Shown: positions 9,201-17,407 of the stretch, piece after piece | Layout: each line of letters starts with the position of its first letter | How positions within the stretch are numbered: the stretch's first letter is position 1 | Assembly: GCF_011043525.1 (NCBI RefSeq) | Contig: NZ_JAAKGO010000004.1 | Span: forward strand, 124,001 to 188,000 | Direction of reading: 5' to 3' | Length of the DNA stretch: 64,000 nucleotides | From: Sphingobacterium sp. SGG-5 | GTDB lineage: Bacteria; Bacteroidota; Bacteroidia; Sphingobacteriales; Sphingobacteriaceae | Notes under the pieces: generated by a model | What the model was told of the DNA's origin: nothing | Databases searched by the model: none | Seen by the model: the letters and a program-made list of their open reading frames with translations, nothing else | Position numbers and translations under genes: made by a program

Positions 9201-12200
9201 TTGTCAATCGCAATTCCATCTTCACCAATATTTCCAGCTATAGTTACATTTAGTAATGTGATGTTTCCATCATTCCAAGAACTGATTCCGGCGCCTGCAT
9301 CAGCTTTATTTCCCGTTATCACCGTATTTTTAATCCATACGGAAGAATGCACGTTATAAATTCCCCCGCCATTAGATCCTTCGGGAGGAATGCTTTCCTT
9401 CAACGAATTATTCCTGACAATAGATTCGCTTATCGTTATGTTTTCCGAATAATCATTAAATATTCCTGCTCCATATCTTGTATCACAAGTGTTGTTCTCA
9501 ATTATCGATCGCGTAATAATAACGCCAGAAGAATAGAGGTTGGTTATGCCCGCACCGCCATACATGTAACCTATATCATCCTCTTCGATATGATTGTGGC
9601 TTATGATTACATCGCTGATTAAGGGCGATGAATCGTAATTACACATACCTCCGCCATGCCAGGCTGTATTTTGACGAATATGTAGATTTTGAAGGAGGGG
9701 AGATGCGTTGGCATTATAAATCCCTCCACCGTATCCTAAAAACTTCCCATCTTGAATAATAAATCCATCCAAAATGGCTGTTCTTTGCAACGGATCATCA
9801 CCAAAAAAATCGTTATTGATTACCCTTCGCTCGTTATTACCGGATAAAATCGTCGGATATTCTTTCCACTTACGATCATCCATAATGGGTTCACCGGTAG
9901 CCGGAAAGCCTCCGTAGATCACAACATCGTTTTTCATTTTAAAACTTGTTGTTGGAGGCGCGTAGTACGTACCTTCCGCTACCCAAACTTCCCGTACACC
10001 AGACAGATCAATAGCGGCTTGTAGATCGGCTACCGCATTCTGCCAGCTACTGCCGTTGCCAGTTCCATTCTCTCTTACATATACAATGTTGTTTTCATCA
10101 TGGGCCAGAGGCAAGACAAATGAGATGGCATTGGACCATGCTCCTGTATTACCTTCGCCGCAATTGGTCCTGACGTAAACATAATATCGCTTTCCGGAAG
10201 ATAATGAGGGTAATGTCACCGTGTTACTTGCCGTATTTCCGGAGGGTGCACCGATAGCGTCGGGTGTGACAGATACATCGGAATAGTAATAATCATAGCC
10301 GCCCGTAGGAGCAGTAGCTGAGCCATCCCAGGAAATCACCGGCGTGTTAGAAGTCAGGTCTGTGGCTCTTAGGTTTTGTATAAGCGGACATGCGCCGCCC
10401 GATTGAATGTTGAAATTGTCAAATCCTATGTAATAGTCTCCGGAAGCCCAAGACGCCGTGATACGAATACGGATGGTTTCCCCGGCAAATGCATCTAAAG
10501 AGGAAGAAAATGTCTGCCAACCGATAGTATTGTTATTGGGAACGATTGCAATATCGGTATAATTCACGCCCATATTTGTAGACACTGCCACTACGAAATC
10601 GCCACTACCATTTCCAGGGGCATCGGAGTCCGAATAATTGACATGTTGGTAGACAAAAGATAATACGTCACCCGCTTTAATATCCCGGATATAGGGAGTG
10701 AAGAAATTGGAAGTTTCCGGATAGCCATATATGTTTTGGTAGATTGCAGCACCATCTTTATCGATAAAATCATCTAAACTGTCAAAAGACCAATCATCCG
10801 TCTCCCATCCATTCGGTCTTGAATCGGTCGGAAAGTCTTCATTCCAGGGGACTGTGGTCGATAATAGGGTAGTGAAGGATACGGGAGAGCTCCATTCGCT
10901 GTGTTCATCTGTACCGCAGCGATTTCTGACCCAAAAATAATAGGTCGTACCTTCCGCTAAATCATCAAATTGTATTTCCGTATCGGTCAGGCTTGCAAAA
11001 GTTCCGGCATATTCCTGCAACCCCGTAATCTTATCAGAAAGAAAGTATTCATAACTTTCTCCAGTAGACGGCTGCCAACTCACTTGCGCTTCGGTAAATG
11101 TGATGTTTTCTGCCTGTATACCGGATACCTCAAGACAAGAGGGTAATGGCGCGATGCTAAAGTTATCAAACCCAAGTTCATAGCCTCCAATATAGTGTTG
11201 AGCAATAATACGGATTTTAATGTTCTCACCAACATAGGGCGTCAAATCGTAAGAAAACAGTTGCCAAGGACTGTCACTGTACGTACGTATTGTGGTTATA
11301 TCATTATAATTTTTACCACCATCTGTGGAAATGGTAATTTTAAAATCACCGCCGGCCGAATTGCCAAAAGCGAAGTTGTCTTTTATGGCGTATGTGAAAC
11401 TTAACCGATCACCTGTCTGTATATCTTTTATAATGGGTGTCGTAAAAGACTTGGAAAGATCAAGGGTGCTGTTTCGTAGAACAGCATGGAGTACATTTCC
11501 ATCTGCCGATGGTATCTCACTATATTCATCCACGTACCATGCAGGTGCACTCCATCCTTTTGGAGCGGAGGAGACGTCGAAATTCTCCGACCAAGGACGA
11601 CTCATCTCGTATTCCGTTATAAATGAATATACAACACTCCATTCACTATTATCTTCCGGGCCGCATATCGATCTTATCCAAAGATAATATTGCTGTCCCG
11701 GCGATAAGGAATGGAGTGTAAGGTTAGTTTGGTTTGTAGTTCCTGTTGGATTTGTTGTCTGGGTTGGCGTAAGATTACTTTCCGACAGGTAGTAGCCGTA
11801 TTCGGCTGGACTTCCTGTCGGGGCTTCCCAAACGAAGGAGGCTGTATTCGTGCCGATTTCAGTAGACTGTATATTCAACACACGGTTACATACTGACGGG
11901 CCGACATAAAAATTATCAAAACCCGCAAAAAAACCTCCCTCGATTGCATGTACAGTTATGCTTACCTGAATAGTCTGGCCTGCATAAGCACTCAAATCAT
12001 ACGAAAATAATTGCCATCCTGAAGCACCATCGTTCGGAACGGTAGCTATTTCCGTAAAATTATCCCCACCATCGGTGGATATGGCCACGGCAAAGTTTCC
12101 CGATCCGTTCGCAGGTGGATCAAATGGTGGATACTCGCTGCTTAAACGATACGTAAACTGAAGCATGTCGCCTGCTTCGATATTTTGTATGTTATTGGTC

Positions 12201-12904
12201 GCAAAAGCTCCCGATTCATCCCAAAAATAACGATAAATGATATTGCCATCGGCATTAGGCAGTTGTTCCGGTGCATACACATCCCAGTATCCACTCAAGA
12301 CCCGCCAACCTGCCGGCATATCATATATATCGGGAAATTTTTCGGACCATCGAGTATGACCCGGAATCACATGTAGGGTGTAATCTTCGGCTTCTCCCCA
12401 GCCGTAGCTGCCACAGGCATCATCAGCGTATGCGTTGTAATTTTTTATCACGCGCATACGTGTTGCACCCAGAAGTGCTTCTTCGGGTATTTTAATTGTG
12501 CCAGTAGCTGCTTGACTATCTGTACCTGTCGAATTGTAAATAGAACCTATTTCAAAGCTTTCTTCATTATCAGAAAAATCGCCATCTTGATTCCAATCGA
12601 TAAAGATCCGGAAGTAGCATCTGAACTCCCCGGCCGTATTCCCTTTCAGGGAAATAGGAACTTCGTCTCCAGTCTGGACAGTACCTGAAATAGCGAGAAA
12701 ATTTTCTAAAGCGGTACTATTATATGCTGAACTTGAGTTATTAATTCCGGCAAACTCTACTTTTGTGATAGGTTCAATGACGTTGGAAAAAGATATATTA
12801 CAATAAGGATCTGGAAAATTCTGTGCACATACACCTTCTACACTTAAAATACCAGATAAAAGACAAAAGACATAAGCGAAGCAATAATATATAGGTTTCT
12901 TCAT
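6290..12904 (-). CDS. Giant secreted adhesin with MBG repeats and type B T9SS C-terminal domain
   Basis: A 2204-residue protein. The order is: signal peptide (1-28, ending VCAQ); GEVED domain (to about 185, ending YGWGEAEDYTLHV); three jelly-roll choice-of-anchor J modules alternating with Fn3 domains (about 190-935); a parallel beta-helix with many GGGIYN/NS turns (about 940-1365, ending IGAYEY); one MBG-like domain; seven MBG_2 repeats of about 83 residues (1441-2026; DRSKTYGE... motif); one Ig-like domain; and a gliding-motility-associated type B C-terminal domain from about 2119 (SPNGDGINDFL to GFFVVRR). It should be exported by the type IX system and displayed at the cell surface, probably as an adhesin. 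porP/sprF lies downstream, and a two-component system is divergent upstream. Ligand unknown. Confidence 0.93.
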   Translation of the reverse strand: MKKPIYYCFAYVFCLLSGILSVEGVCAQNFPDPYCNISFSNVIEPITKVEFAGINNSSSAYNSTALENFLAISGTVQTGDEVPISLKGNTAGEFRCYFRIFIDWNQDGDFSDNEESFEIGSIYNSTGTDSQAATGTIKIPEEALLGATRMRVIKNYNAYADDACGSYGWGEAEDYTLHVIPGHTRWSEKFPDIYDMPAGWRVLSGYWDVYAPEQLPNADGNIIYRYFWDESGAFATNNIQNIEAGDMLQFTYRLSSEYPPFDPPANGSGNFAVAISTDGGDNFTEIATVPNDGASGWQLFSYDLSAYAGQTIQVSITVHAIEGGFFAGFDNFYVGPSVCNRVLNIQSTEIGTNTASFVWEAPTGSPAEYGYYLSESNLTPTQTTNPTGTTNQTNLTLHSLSPGQQYYLWIRSICGPEDNSEWSVVYSFITEYEMSRPWSENFDVSSAPKGWSAPAWYVDEYSEIPSADGNVLHAVLRNSTLDLSKSFTTPIIKDIQTGDRLSFTYAIKDNFAFGNSAGGDFKITISTDGGKNYNDITTIRTYSDSPWQLFSYDLTPYVGENIKIRIIAQHYIGGYELGFDNFSIAPLPSCLEVSGIQAENITFTEAQVSWQPSTGESYEYFLSDKITGLQEYAGTFASLTDTEIQFDDLAEGTTYYFWVRNRCGTDEHSEWSSPVSFTTLLSTTVPWNEDFPTDSRPNGWETDDWSFDSLDDFIDKDGAAIYQNIYGYPETSNFFTPYIRDIKAGDVLSFVYQHVNYSDSDAPGNGSGDFVVAVSTNMGVNYTDIAIVPNNNTIGWQTFSSSLDAFAGETIRIRITASWASGDYYIGFDNFNIQSGGACPLIQNLRATDLTSNTPVISWDGSATAPTGGYDYYYSDVSVTPDAIGAPSGNTASNTVTLPSLSSGKRYYVYVRTNCGEGNTGAWSNAISFVLPLAHDENNIVYVRENGTGNGSSWQNAVADLQAAIDLSGVREVWVAEGTYYAPPTTSFKMKNDVVIYGGFPATGEPIMDDRKWKEYPTILSGNNERRVINNDFFGDDPLQRTAILDGFIIQDGKFLGYGGGIYNANASPLLQNLHIRQNTAWHGGGMCNYDSSPLISDVIISHNHIEEDDIGYMYGGAGITNLYSSGVIITRSIIENNTCDTRYGAGIFNDYSENITISESIVRNNSLKESIPPEGSNGGGIYNVHSSVWIKNTVITGNKADAGAGISSWNDGNITLLNVTIAGNIGEDGIAIDNSGGNHIDIINSIIYSDSNTREGTIYNNANTTQPGSASIKNSIIKKPSLIFGNWNADWGTNGGNNLLIDPLFANADNDDYSLTAGSPAINKGSNFLYTDAGGDLSVDLDASHNSRVFDSTIDIGAYEYHCRAIDLNQVTFADKEVDYDGSAKTIVAGNMPPGSTVRYEIIDENDQVITEAIEAGTYTIKAIFSGCGPDLEKTAQLQIKKINLVITPSDQTKTYGSIFSFDGTEFTANGLINDDEVNSVTLTSPGAAASADVDTYDITAINAQGTGLDNYDITYEEGTLTVNAKALTVTANNRSKTYGEALVLGSTEFTTDGLVNSDAVTSVMLTSPGAAATAVVNTYDITATDAQGSGLTNYTINYAKGTLTVNPKALTITAKDRSKTYGETLALGTTAFIANGLVNDDEVTSVTLSSPGAAASADVDTYDITASAAAGTGLANYDITYEESTLTVNKKALTITANNRSKTYSEALTLGTTEFTSLGLVNNDEVTSVTLTSPGATASANVGDYYIEVSNATGSRLENYIIAYFEGTLQVNKAPLSITANDRSKTYGEALVLGTTAFTASGLVNSDVVISVTLNSTGAATSADVGDYYIEVANATGDGLENYLIAYFEGTLTVNKAPLSITANDRSKTYGATLTLGSTEFTASGLVNNDEVTSVTLNSTGAAVSADVGDYYIEVANATGDGLENYLIAYFEGTLTVNKAPLSITANDRSKTYGATLTLGSTEFTPDGLVNGDAVTSVTLTSAGASASADVDTYDVTASAAQGPKLSNYDISYVSGTLTVNKAPQTITFTDPGTLYRDAGTIDLEVLASSGLPVNLTIDDEMIATVNSSSLTMTVKRLGTVVITATQAGNHNYLPADPVSVTVRIANDADAALPIRVHQAVSPNGDGINDFLMIEGIRDYPENKVTIFDKSGKVLAEIEEYDNRNNVFPGGRTVHDGTYYYYLDIKDGGQWKREKGFFVVRR
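6826..8580 (-). repeat. Tandem MBG_2-coding repeats, about 249 bp per unit
   Basis: Seven tandem units encode the MBG_2 domains. The two units around 7022 and 7271 are offset by exactly 249 bp and are nearly identical for over 100 bp, so they look like a recent duplication or gene conversion. The more upstream-encoded units are more diverged. Copy number is likely to vary among strains. Confidence 0.85.
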
Positions 12905-12921
12905 AAGGTTAATTTATTAGA

Positions 12922-12969
12922 CAAAACTACCGTCAAAACGATTATGCTGTATCCCCCAATTTGGGGGAT
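12922..12969 (-). promoter_or_regulatory. Adhesin promoter overlapped by a palindromic operator candidate
   Basis: On the minus strand TAGTTTTG (plus-strand 12922-12929) matches the -7 consensus TAnnTTTG, 17 nt before the adhesin ATG. Where the -33 TTTG would be expected there is instead the near-perfect palindrome ATCCCCCAA-T-TTGGGGGAT (12951-12969). Replacement of the -33 element by a dyad suits a promoter that depends on an activator. The divergent NarL-type regulator is the obvious candidate, but that is inference. Confidence 0.5.
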
Positions 12970-13047
12970 TTTTAAAATAATGATGTGAGATACTGATTAT
13001 TGTCCCGTATTTTAGTGCTGCAGAGATTTAAAAACATATCATTTTAT

Positions 13048-14307
13048 ATGCTTATACCGGAGAAGTTTTATCATTACTTTATTCCAAAAAGGTTACATGA
13101 TCGTTCCTTATCCGAATATGACCAACTTTGTACGGTCGTTATCGGATATTTAGTGTCTGTAATCTTACTGATTATTATTCCAACGATTTTGCTCGTTTTA
13201 TCTCCGTTGGCCGTTTATTATTATATCCTACTGTTCGTCTGTCTGTTGACATTAGTGTATATCAAAATGACGGGACGGTTTATGTTGATGTTGATTGTGA
13301 GTATGTTGACAGGCTATGCCATCATGATTACGAATTGTCTGAACAGCGGAGGAATACTTTCCATTCAGGTATCGGCCTTATATCTTTTGTTGTTAACCGG
13401 TTTCTGGGCCGATAGACGTGTTGGTAAAACGATGATCTTCGTTAATTTAGTTGCTGTGTGGTTCCTCTACAGCCAGAGTAACGCCGGCACGATGCGGGGT
13501 ACGAGCGAATTTGATATTACTTATGCACCGGAAAGTTTTGAGATTGCTTTACTGTACCATTTAAGCATCACCGTTTTTTTTGGTATTTTCTTTTTAATGG
13601 TCTATCAGCAACGAGATGAGGCAAAGCGGTTGTTCAAAGAGCAACAACAGGCAAGGATAGCGGAATTGGATGAAGCGGTTCGTGCTCGAACGGAGCAGTT
13701 GCTCTCTTTACGGCAAAGTTTGTCGCGGGATTTTCATGATGAAACCGGAAATATATTAGCCGCTATTACCCGGCAAGCGAGTATGCTTGGCCTCATTACG
13801 AAAAATAACGATAAGACAAAACCCATTATCGATCACATTATTTTGAATAGCGAACGGCTTTATGCCTCCAGCAAAGACTTTTTATGGAGTATTAATCGCA
13901 ACAGTGGAGAACCGGATGAATTGTTTATACACTTGACATCCTTTGGACAAGTGTTTTATAATCAACTTGATATTGCTTTTTCGGCCGAAAGTCAAGTGCT
14001 GGAACCGGCGAAACGCCATCTGGACCCATCGGTATCCCGTCATCTCGTTTTTATGCTGAAAGAGGCTATGACCAATACCGCTAAACATTCGGGATGTACC
14101 GAAGTACAATTGACGATGGATGTTATGGCAGACAGCATTTTCATTTGCCTGACAGATAATGGAAAATGGAAGGATCCAGATCCTTCTATCACACATACAG
14201 GTATCCACAATATGAAGAAAAGAGCGACAGAAAATGGCTTGGATTTAACCGTTCAACACCATCTTTCGGGCACACGTGTGTGTGTAGACGCTCCATTATC
14301 ATTTTAA
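13048..14307 (+). CDS. Sensor histidine kinase, NarX/LiaS-like (HisKA_3)
   Basis: About six hydrophobic segments in residues 25-185, then a coiled linker, then a HisKA_3 phosphoacceptor helix SRDFHDETGN with H230. The HATPase domain has an N-box (KEAMTNTAKHSG), a DNGK G1 box and GTRV near the C-terminus. I start at ATG 13048 (419 residues); an in-frame TTG at 13000 would add 16 residues. It should sense a membrane-related signal and phosphorylate the regulator encoded 10 nt downstream. It is divergent from the adhesin gene, which may be its target. Confidence 0.86.
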   Translation: MLIPEKFYHYFIPKRLHDRSLSEYDQLCTVVIGYLVSVILLIIIPTILLVLSPLAVYYYILLFVCLLTLVYIKMTGRFMLMLIVSMLTGYAIMITNCLNSGGILSIQVSALYLLLLTGFWADRRVGKTMIFVNLVAVWFLYSQSNAGTMRGTSEFDITYAPESFEIALLYHLSITVFFGIFFLMVYQQRDEAKRLFKEQQQARIAELDEAVRARTEQLLSLRQSLSRDFHDETGNILAAITRQASMLGLITKNNDKTKPIIDHIILNSERLYASSKDFLWSINRNSGEPDELFIHLTSFGQVFYNQLDIAFSAESQVLEPAKRHLDPSVSRHLVFMLKEAMTNTAKHSGCTEVQLTMDVMADSIFICLTDNGKWKDPDPSITHTGIHNMKKRATENGLDLTVQHHLSGTRVCVDAPLSF

Positions 14308-14317
14308 ATTACGGTTT

Positions 14318-14944
14318 ATGAAGAAGAAAATAATTATTATCGAAGATATCGCTGCTATTCGCGAAGGATTTGTGGCTGCTCTGCAAAGCACCGGGAAATA
14401 TAGTGTGATAAATGCATATGACAGTTGTGAAGCGGCTCTTGTTAATCTGCATACGGATGAACCGGATGTGGTGTTGATGGATATCGAACTCCCGGGTATG
14501 GATGGAATCGAAGGGACGGCAAGGATTAAAAAGGAGTTTGCTAACTGTATTGTTTTGATTATTACTGTCTTAGAGGATAGTGAAAAGGTGTTTCAATCAC
14601 TGTGTGCAGGAGCAGGAGGGTATATCGTAAAAAACTCGAATATTGAAAATATCGATCAGACGATCGACGAAGCACTCCGCGGAGGTGCGCCAATGAGTCT
14701 ATCGATCGCTAAAATGGTAGTCGAATCGTTCCGTAGAGAACCTAACTCGCCTTTGTCCGAACGGGAAACGGAAGTGTTGCAGGCTATTGCCTCCGGCAAA
14801 AGTTATTCAAAAATCGCTCAGGAAATTTTTGTCAGCAAGGAAACTGTCCGTACACATATTAAAAACATTTATCGTAAGCTGGAGGTATCGTCCAAAGCTG
14901 AAGCATTGCGCATCGCTAACAAAAACAAATGGGTTAACTACTAA
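14318..14944 (+). CDS. NarL/LuxR-family response regulator
   Basis: 208 residues: a receiver domain with phosphoacceptor D55 (VVLMDIELPG) and a LuxR-type helix-turn-helix from about residue 140 (LSERETEVLQAIASGKSYSKIA). The acidic pair near the N-terminus (IEDIAAI) and a conserved Lys (YIVKN) are present, so it should be phosphorylatable. It forms a two-gene operon with the kinase. The palindrome in the adhesin promoter is a plausible binding site for a dimer of this protein. Confidence 0.92.
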   Translation: MKKKIIIIEDIAAIREGFVAALQSTGKYSVINAYDSCEAALVNLHTDEPDVVLMDIELPGMDGIEGTARIKKEFANCIVLIITVLEDSEKVFQSLCAGAGGYIVKNSNIENIDQTIDEALRGGAPMSLSIAKMVVESFRREPNSPLSERETEVLQAIASGKSYSKIAQEIFVSKETVRTHIKNIYRKLEVSSKAEALRIANKNKWVNY

Positions 14945-14974
14945 ACACTAAAATCCACCCAAGGTCTTTTAAAC

Positions 14975-15006
14975 ACAAGTGGCCAGAATTTCTTCCGACC
15001 ACTTGT
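14975..15006. terminator. Hairpin between convergent genes
   Basis: ACAAGTGG (14975-14982) pairs perfectly with CCACTTGT (14999-15006) across a 16-nt loop. It lies 31 nt after the response-regulator stop and 42 nt from the end of the next minus-strand gene. No clear T-run follows on the plus strand, so termination is a guess. Confidence 0.4.
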
Positions 15007-15047
15007 AGAGAGAGATGATCTCTTTCTTCCTTTATAGATATGCCTGC

Positions 15048-15704
15048 TTATATACTTGTATATAGCAGGTCTTCGTCAAACTGTTCAACGGCATCGTAGA
15101 AATCCTGTATCTTATCATTCACCTCGTCATATTCGTCAAGGAGATCGTCCATTTCCCGGTAATATCGTTTTTCCAGTTCCCCGATGAAGCTGATTTTCCC
15201 TTTGAAATCATCCAGATCTTCATCGAAGAAGACCAGATCCACCGAACATTCCTGATAGCGTTTTATGATCGTATTGACCTGTGGGAAGGCCGTCTCGGTC
15301 ATCCATTTTTCCTGCTCCAATCTATAGTCGCTGTATGCATAGTACGATTGGCTGAACTGGAGCAGAGTGGGTACAAATTCATCCGTCATTTTCTTGATGT
15401 AATCTATCTGTGCAATCAGCTGCTTGCGGATGGTAGGTTTATACGGGTTGGTATCGTAGGCCATCATGAGGTGCTGGAGCTTTTCATTCGCTGTACGCAA
15501 CACGTCGGCCAGTTCTTCGACCTGTATCCGAAAGCCCGGTATCATCGTCCGGTCACCGTTGATCCGTTGTTTTGTTTCCCATACACGGTCATGCATCTCT
15601 TTATATACCGCCAGTGCTGCGGTCTCGAATGCCGGAGGTGTCACCTTGCGGTTGAAGCGCAAGGTCATGTTGTGTATGGGGTGGGGGATTGTTGTGATTT
15701 CCAT
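15048..15704 (-). CDS. Conserved hypothetical protein, 218 residues, helical
   Basis: I do not recognise this protein. It is predicted cytosolic, with no signal peptide or membrane segment. Residues 75-140 and 165-218 look helical, and the C-terminus is strongly acidic (DDLLDEYDEVNDKIQDF). It follows the Fn3-like gene upstream by about 150 nt on the same strand, with a strong hairpin in that gap. The pair could be related to the neighbouring tail-like locus or unrelated to it; nothing in the sequence decides this. Confidence 0.6.
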   Translation of the reverse strand: MEITTIPHPIHNMTLRFNRKVTPPAFETAALAVYKEMHDRVWETKQRINGDRTMIPGFRIQVEELADVLRTANEKLQHLMMAYDTNPYKPTIRKQLIAQIDYIKKMTDEFVPTLLQFSQSYYAYSDYRLEQEKWMTETAFPQVNTIIKRYQECSVDLVFFDEDLDDFKGKISFIGELEKRYYREMDDLLDEYDEVNDKIQDFYDAVEQFDEDLLYTSI

Positions 15705-15784
15705 ATCTGTCCTAAATTTACATAAAAAATGGTTAAGTTCTCGTTTTATCTGATGTGTTGGCTATCAAATTATCTATCATAAGT

Positions 15785-15837
15785 ACATTGCGAGGCGCGG
15801 TCGCACCGTAGTGCTGATGCGACCTGCCTCGCAATGT
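15785..15837. repeat. Strong REP-like hairpin
   Basis: A 21-nt left arm (15785-15805, starting ACATTGCGAGGC and ending GGTCGCA) pairs with 15818-15837 (TGCGACCTGCCTCGCAATGT) apart from a one-base bulge and a mismatch. The CATTGCGAGG core resembles dispersed palindromic repeats common in Bacteroidota intergenic DNA. There is no T-run, so it is more likely a REP or mRNA-stabilising element than a terminator. Confidence 0.6.
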
Positions 15838-15853
15838 CTGCTTTCATGAGGGA

Positions 15854-16462
15854 CTAAACCACCAGTGCACTGATGGTGTTACTGAAATTCGGCTCAATAT
15901 CCCTGCCGACGTAAGAGGCACGGAATTCATACTCCTGAAGCTTGACAAGATCCTTCAGATCGATAAAGGATTTGCTGTGCAGCACGGTGTCCCACTCCGC
16001 TGTCCCTTTTAGCCGGTACTCGTAGCGGTACAGGCGGGCATGTTTCCAGGGATTTATCCGCAGGCGGACAATACCCGAGCCTACCTCCATATGTGTGGCC
16101 CTTAAGTTTTCTGCTTTTGGTGTCCGTTCGATACGGTTTGCAGGACTCTGTCTCGGCTGGTAACCTGCCGCAACGATAATGCCGGGGTCACCTAAAGCTA
16201 CCGAATCTACATATGTAGACAGGCGGTAGATCGCTTCCTGTAGTTCCCGTCCAAGCTGTCCTTTTATAATGACAGTACGCTGATCGCGGAACTGTGCCTC
16301 TAAATAGGCTTTCTGATAATTGGTTAAAAGCGTCTCAAAGGTCGCTAAATCCGGGACCGGATTGGGAAACATGTCCGCATTTTCGGTCATTTTCTTGAAA
16401 ATCTGCTGTGCTTGGAGCAACAGTTCTGTTGCATTGTTGCTTCCGTAAATGGGTCTAATCAT
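15854..16462 (-). CDS. Hypothetical protein with C-terminal Fn3-like domain
   Basis: 202 residues with no signal peptide. The N-terminal half (1-105) is helical and not recognised. Residues about 115-202 have the strand pattern of a fibronectin type III fold (RATHMEVGSGIVRLRINPW, YRYEYRLKGTAEW, YEFRASYVGRD). Small Fn3-containing proteins of this length occur across Bacteroidota without known function. It is probably expressed with the 218-residue protein downstream. Just upstream are a 20-bp inverted repeat and the minisatellite. Confidence 0.6.
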   Translation of the reverse strand: MIRPIYGSNNATELLLQAQQIFKKMTENADMFPNPVPDLATFETLLTNYQKAYLEAQFRDQRTVIIKGQLGRELQEAIYRLSTYVDSVALGDPGIIVAAGYQPRQSPANRIERTPKAENLRATHMEVGSGIVRLRINPWKHARLYRYEYRLKGTAEWDTVLHSKSFIDLKDLVKLQEYEFRASYVGRDIEPNFSNTISALVV

Positions 16463-16543
16463 TTTTCTTTTTTTTTAATGTTTAAAATTTAGTTTTAACT
16501 CTCTGTTGTACGTACAGTACAAAGATGCAGCACAAAAACAGCG

Positions 16544-16612
16544 AAAAGGTGTAAAAATGAGACCAATTCGGGGGGTAGGCAAAAAACTTTCTGTCTCATT
16601 TTTACACCTTTT
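16544..16612. repeat. Perfect 20-bp inverted repeat with 29-bp spacer
   Basis: The left arm at 16544-16563 (AAAAGGTGTAAAAATGAGAC) is the exact reverse complement of 16593-16612. The T-rich stretch after the right arm makes the plus-strand version terminator-like, but no plus-strand gene ends here. It sits 82 nt upstream of the 15854-16462 gene and about 100 nt before the minisatellite. It could be an attenuator for the minus-strand gene or the ends of a short mobile element. Confidence 0.7.
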
Positions 16613-16711
16613 TTTGACTTTTTTGAACAGATTTTTGGCTTAAAATATGTCTTATTTAGCTTGTTAAGCGGCTTTTTTGATAAAATAGTTGTGGGAAATC
16701 TCCACCGCGGA

Positions 16712-17190
16712 GAGCTAGCTGTTTTGCCAAAACAGCTAGCAGAGATGCCCGAAGAGGTAGCTCTTACGGCAAAACAGGTAGCAGGAATACCCGGAGAGGT
16801 AGCTCCCATCGTACAACAGCTAGCAGGAATACTCGAAGAGGTAGCTCGTACGGTACGACAGGTAGCAGAGATGACCGAAGAGGTAGTTCGTACGGCAAAA
16901 CAGGTAGCGGGAATACCCGGAGAGGTAGCTCTTACGGCAAAACAGCTAGCAGAGATGGCCCGAGAGGTAGCTCTTACGGTACAACAGCTAGCGGGAATAC
17001 CCGAAGAGGTAGCTCTTACGGCAAAACAGGTAGCAGGGATACCCGAAGAGGTAGCTCGCATCGTACAACAGGTAGCAGGGATACCCGAAGAGGTAGCTCG
17101 TACGGTACAACAGGTAGCAGGAATACCCGGAGAGATAGCTCGTACGGCAAAACAGGAACGTCCGGAGAGATAGTTCGTACGGTACAACGG
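16712..17190. repeat. 42-bp minisatellite, ten full units plus a partial one
   Basis: Units start with GAGGTAGCT-like sequence at 16712, 16754 and every 42 bp to 17132, ending in a shortened copy. Because 42 is a multiple of three, frames stay open: plus-strand frame 2 would give 14-residue units of the type EVALTAKQVAGIPG (170 codons from a TTG at 16661, or from ATG 16745), and the minus strand also has long frames. Unit differences fall at all codon positions with no clear synonymous bias, and there is no good start signal, so I do not call a protein with confidence. The first unit contains a 12-bp hairpin (GCTAGCTGTTTT and its complement, 16714-16740). The rest of 16463-17407 is AT-rich and holds no other gene that I can support. 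Confidence 0.85.
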
Positions 17191-17407
17191 TGTCTCTCTT
17201 ATTTATCGGCATCCCAACTCGGATTTCGGTATATTGTGACGAATTTTCGTGCTTGATATTCAGTAATTTAAGTGTTTTATCCAAAAAATATGCTATTATA
17301 CATTAATAATAAGATTATAATAGTTATTATTGTATTGCGAAAAGCAAGTTACCCAACTATAAACACGATAAAAAATATATTATTAGTAATCCTTAAACCA
17401 AAAGGAT

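Noticed and set aside
16712..17190. CRISPR array
   Set aside because: The 42-bp units are contiguous with no spacers, and there are no cas genes in the window.
16495..17284. Cys-rich minus-strand proteins in the minisatellite
   Set aside because: Open frames here follow automatically from a repeat length divisible by three; no start signals or composition of a real secreted Cys-rich protein.
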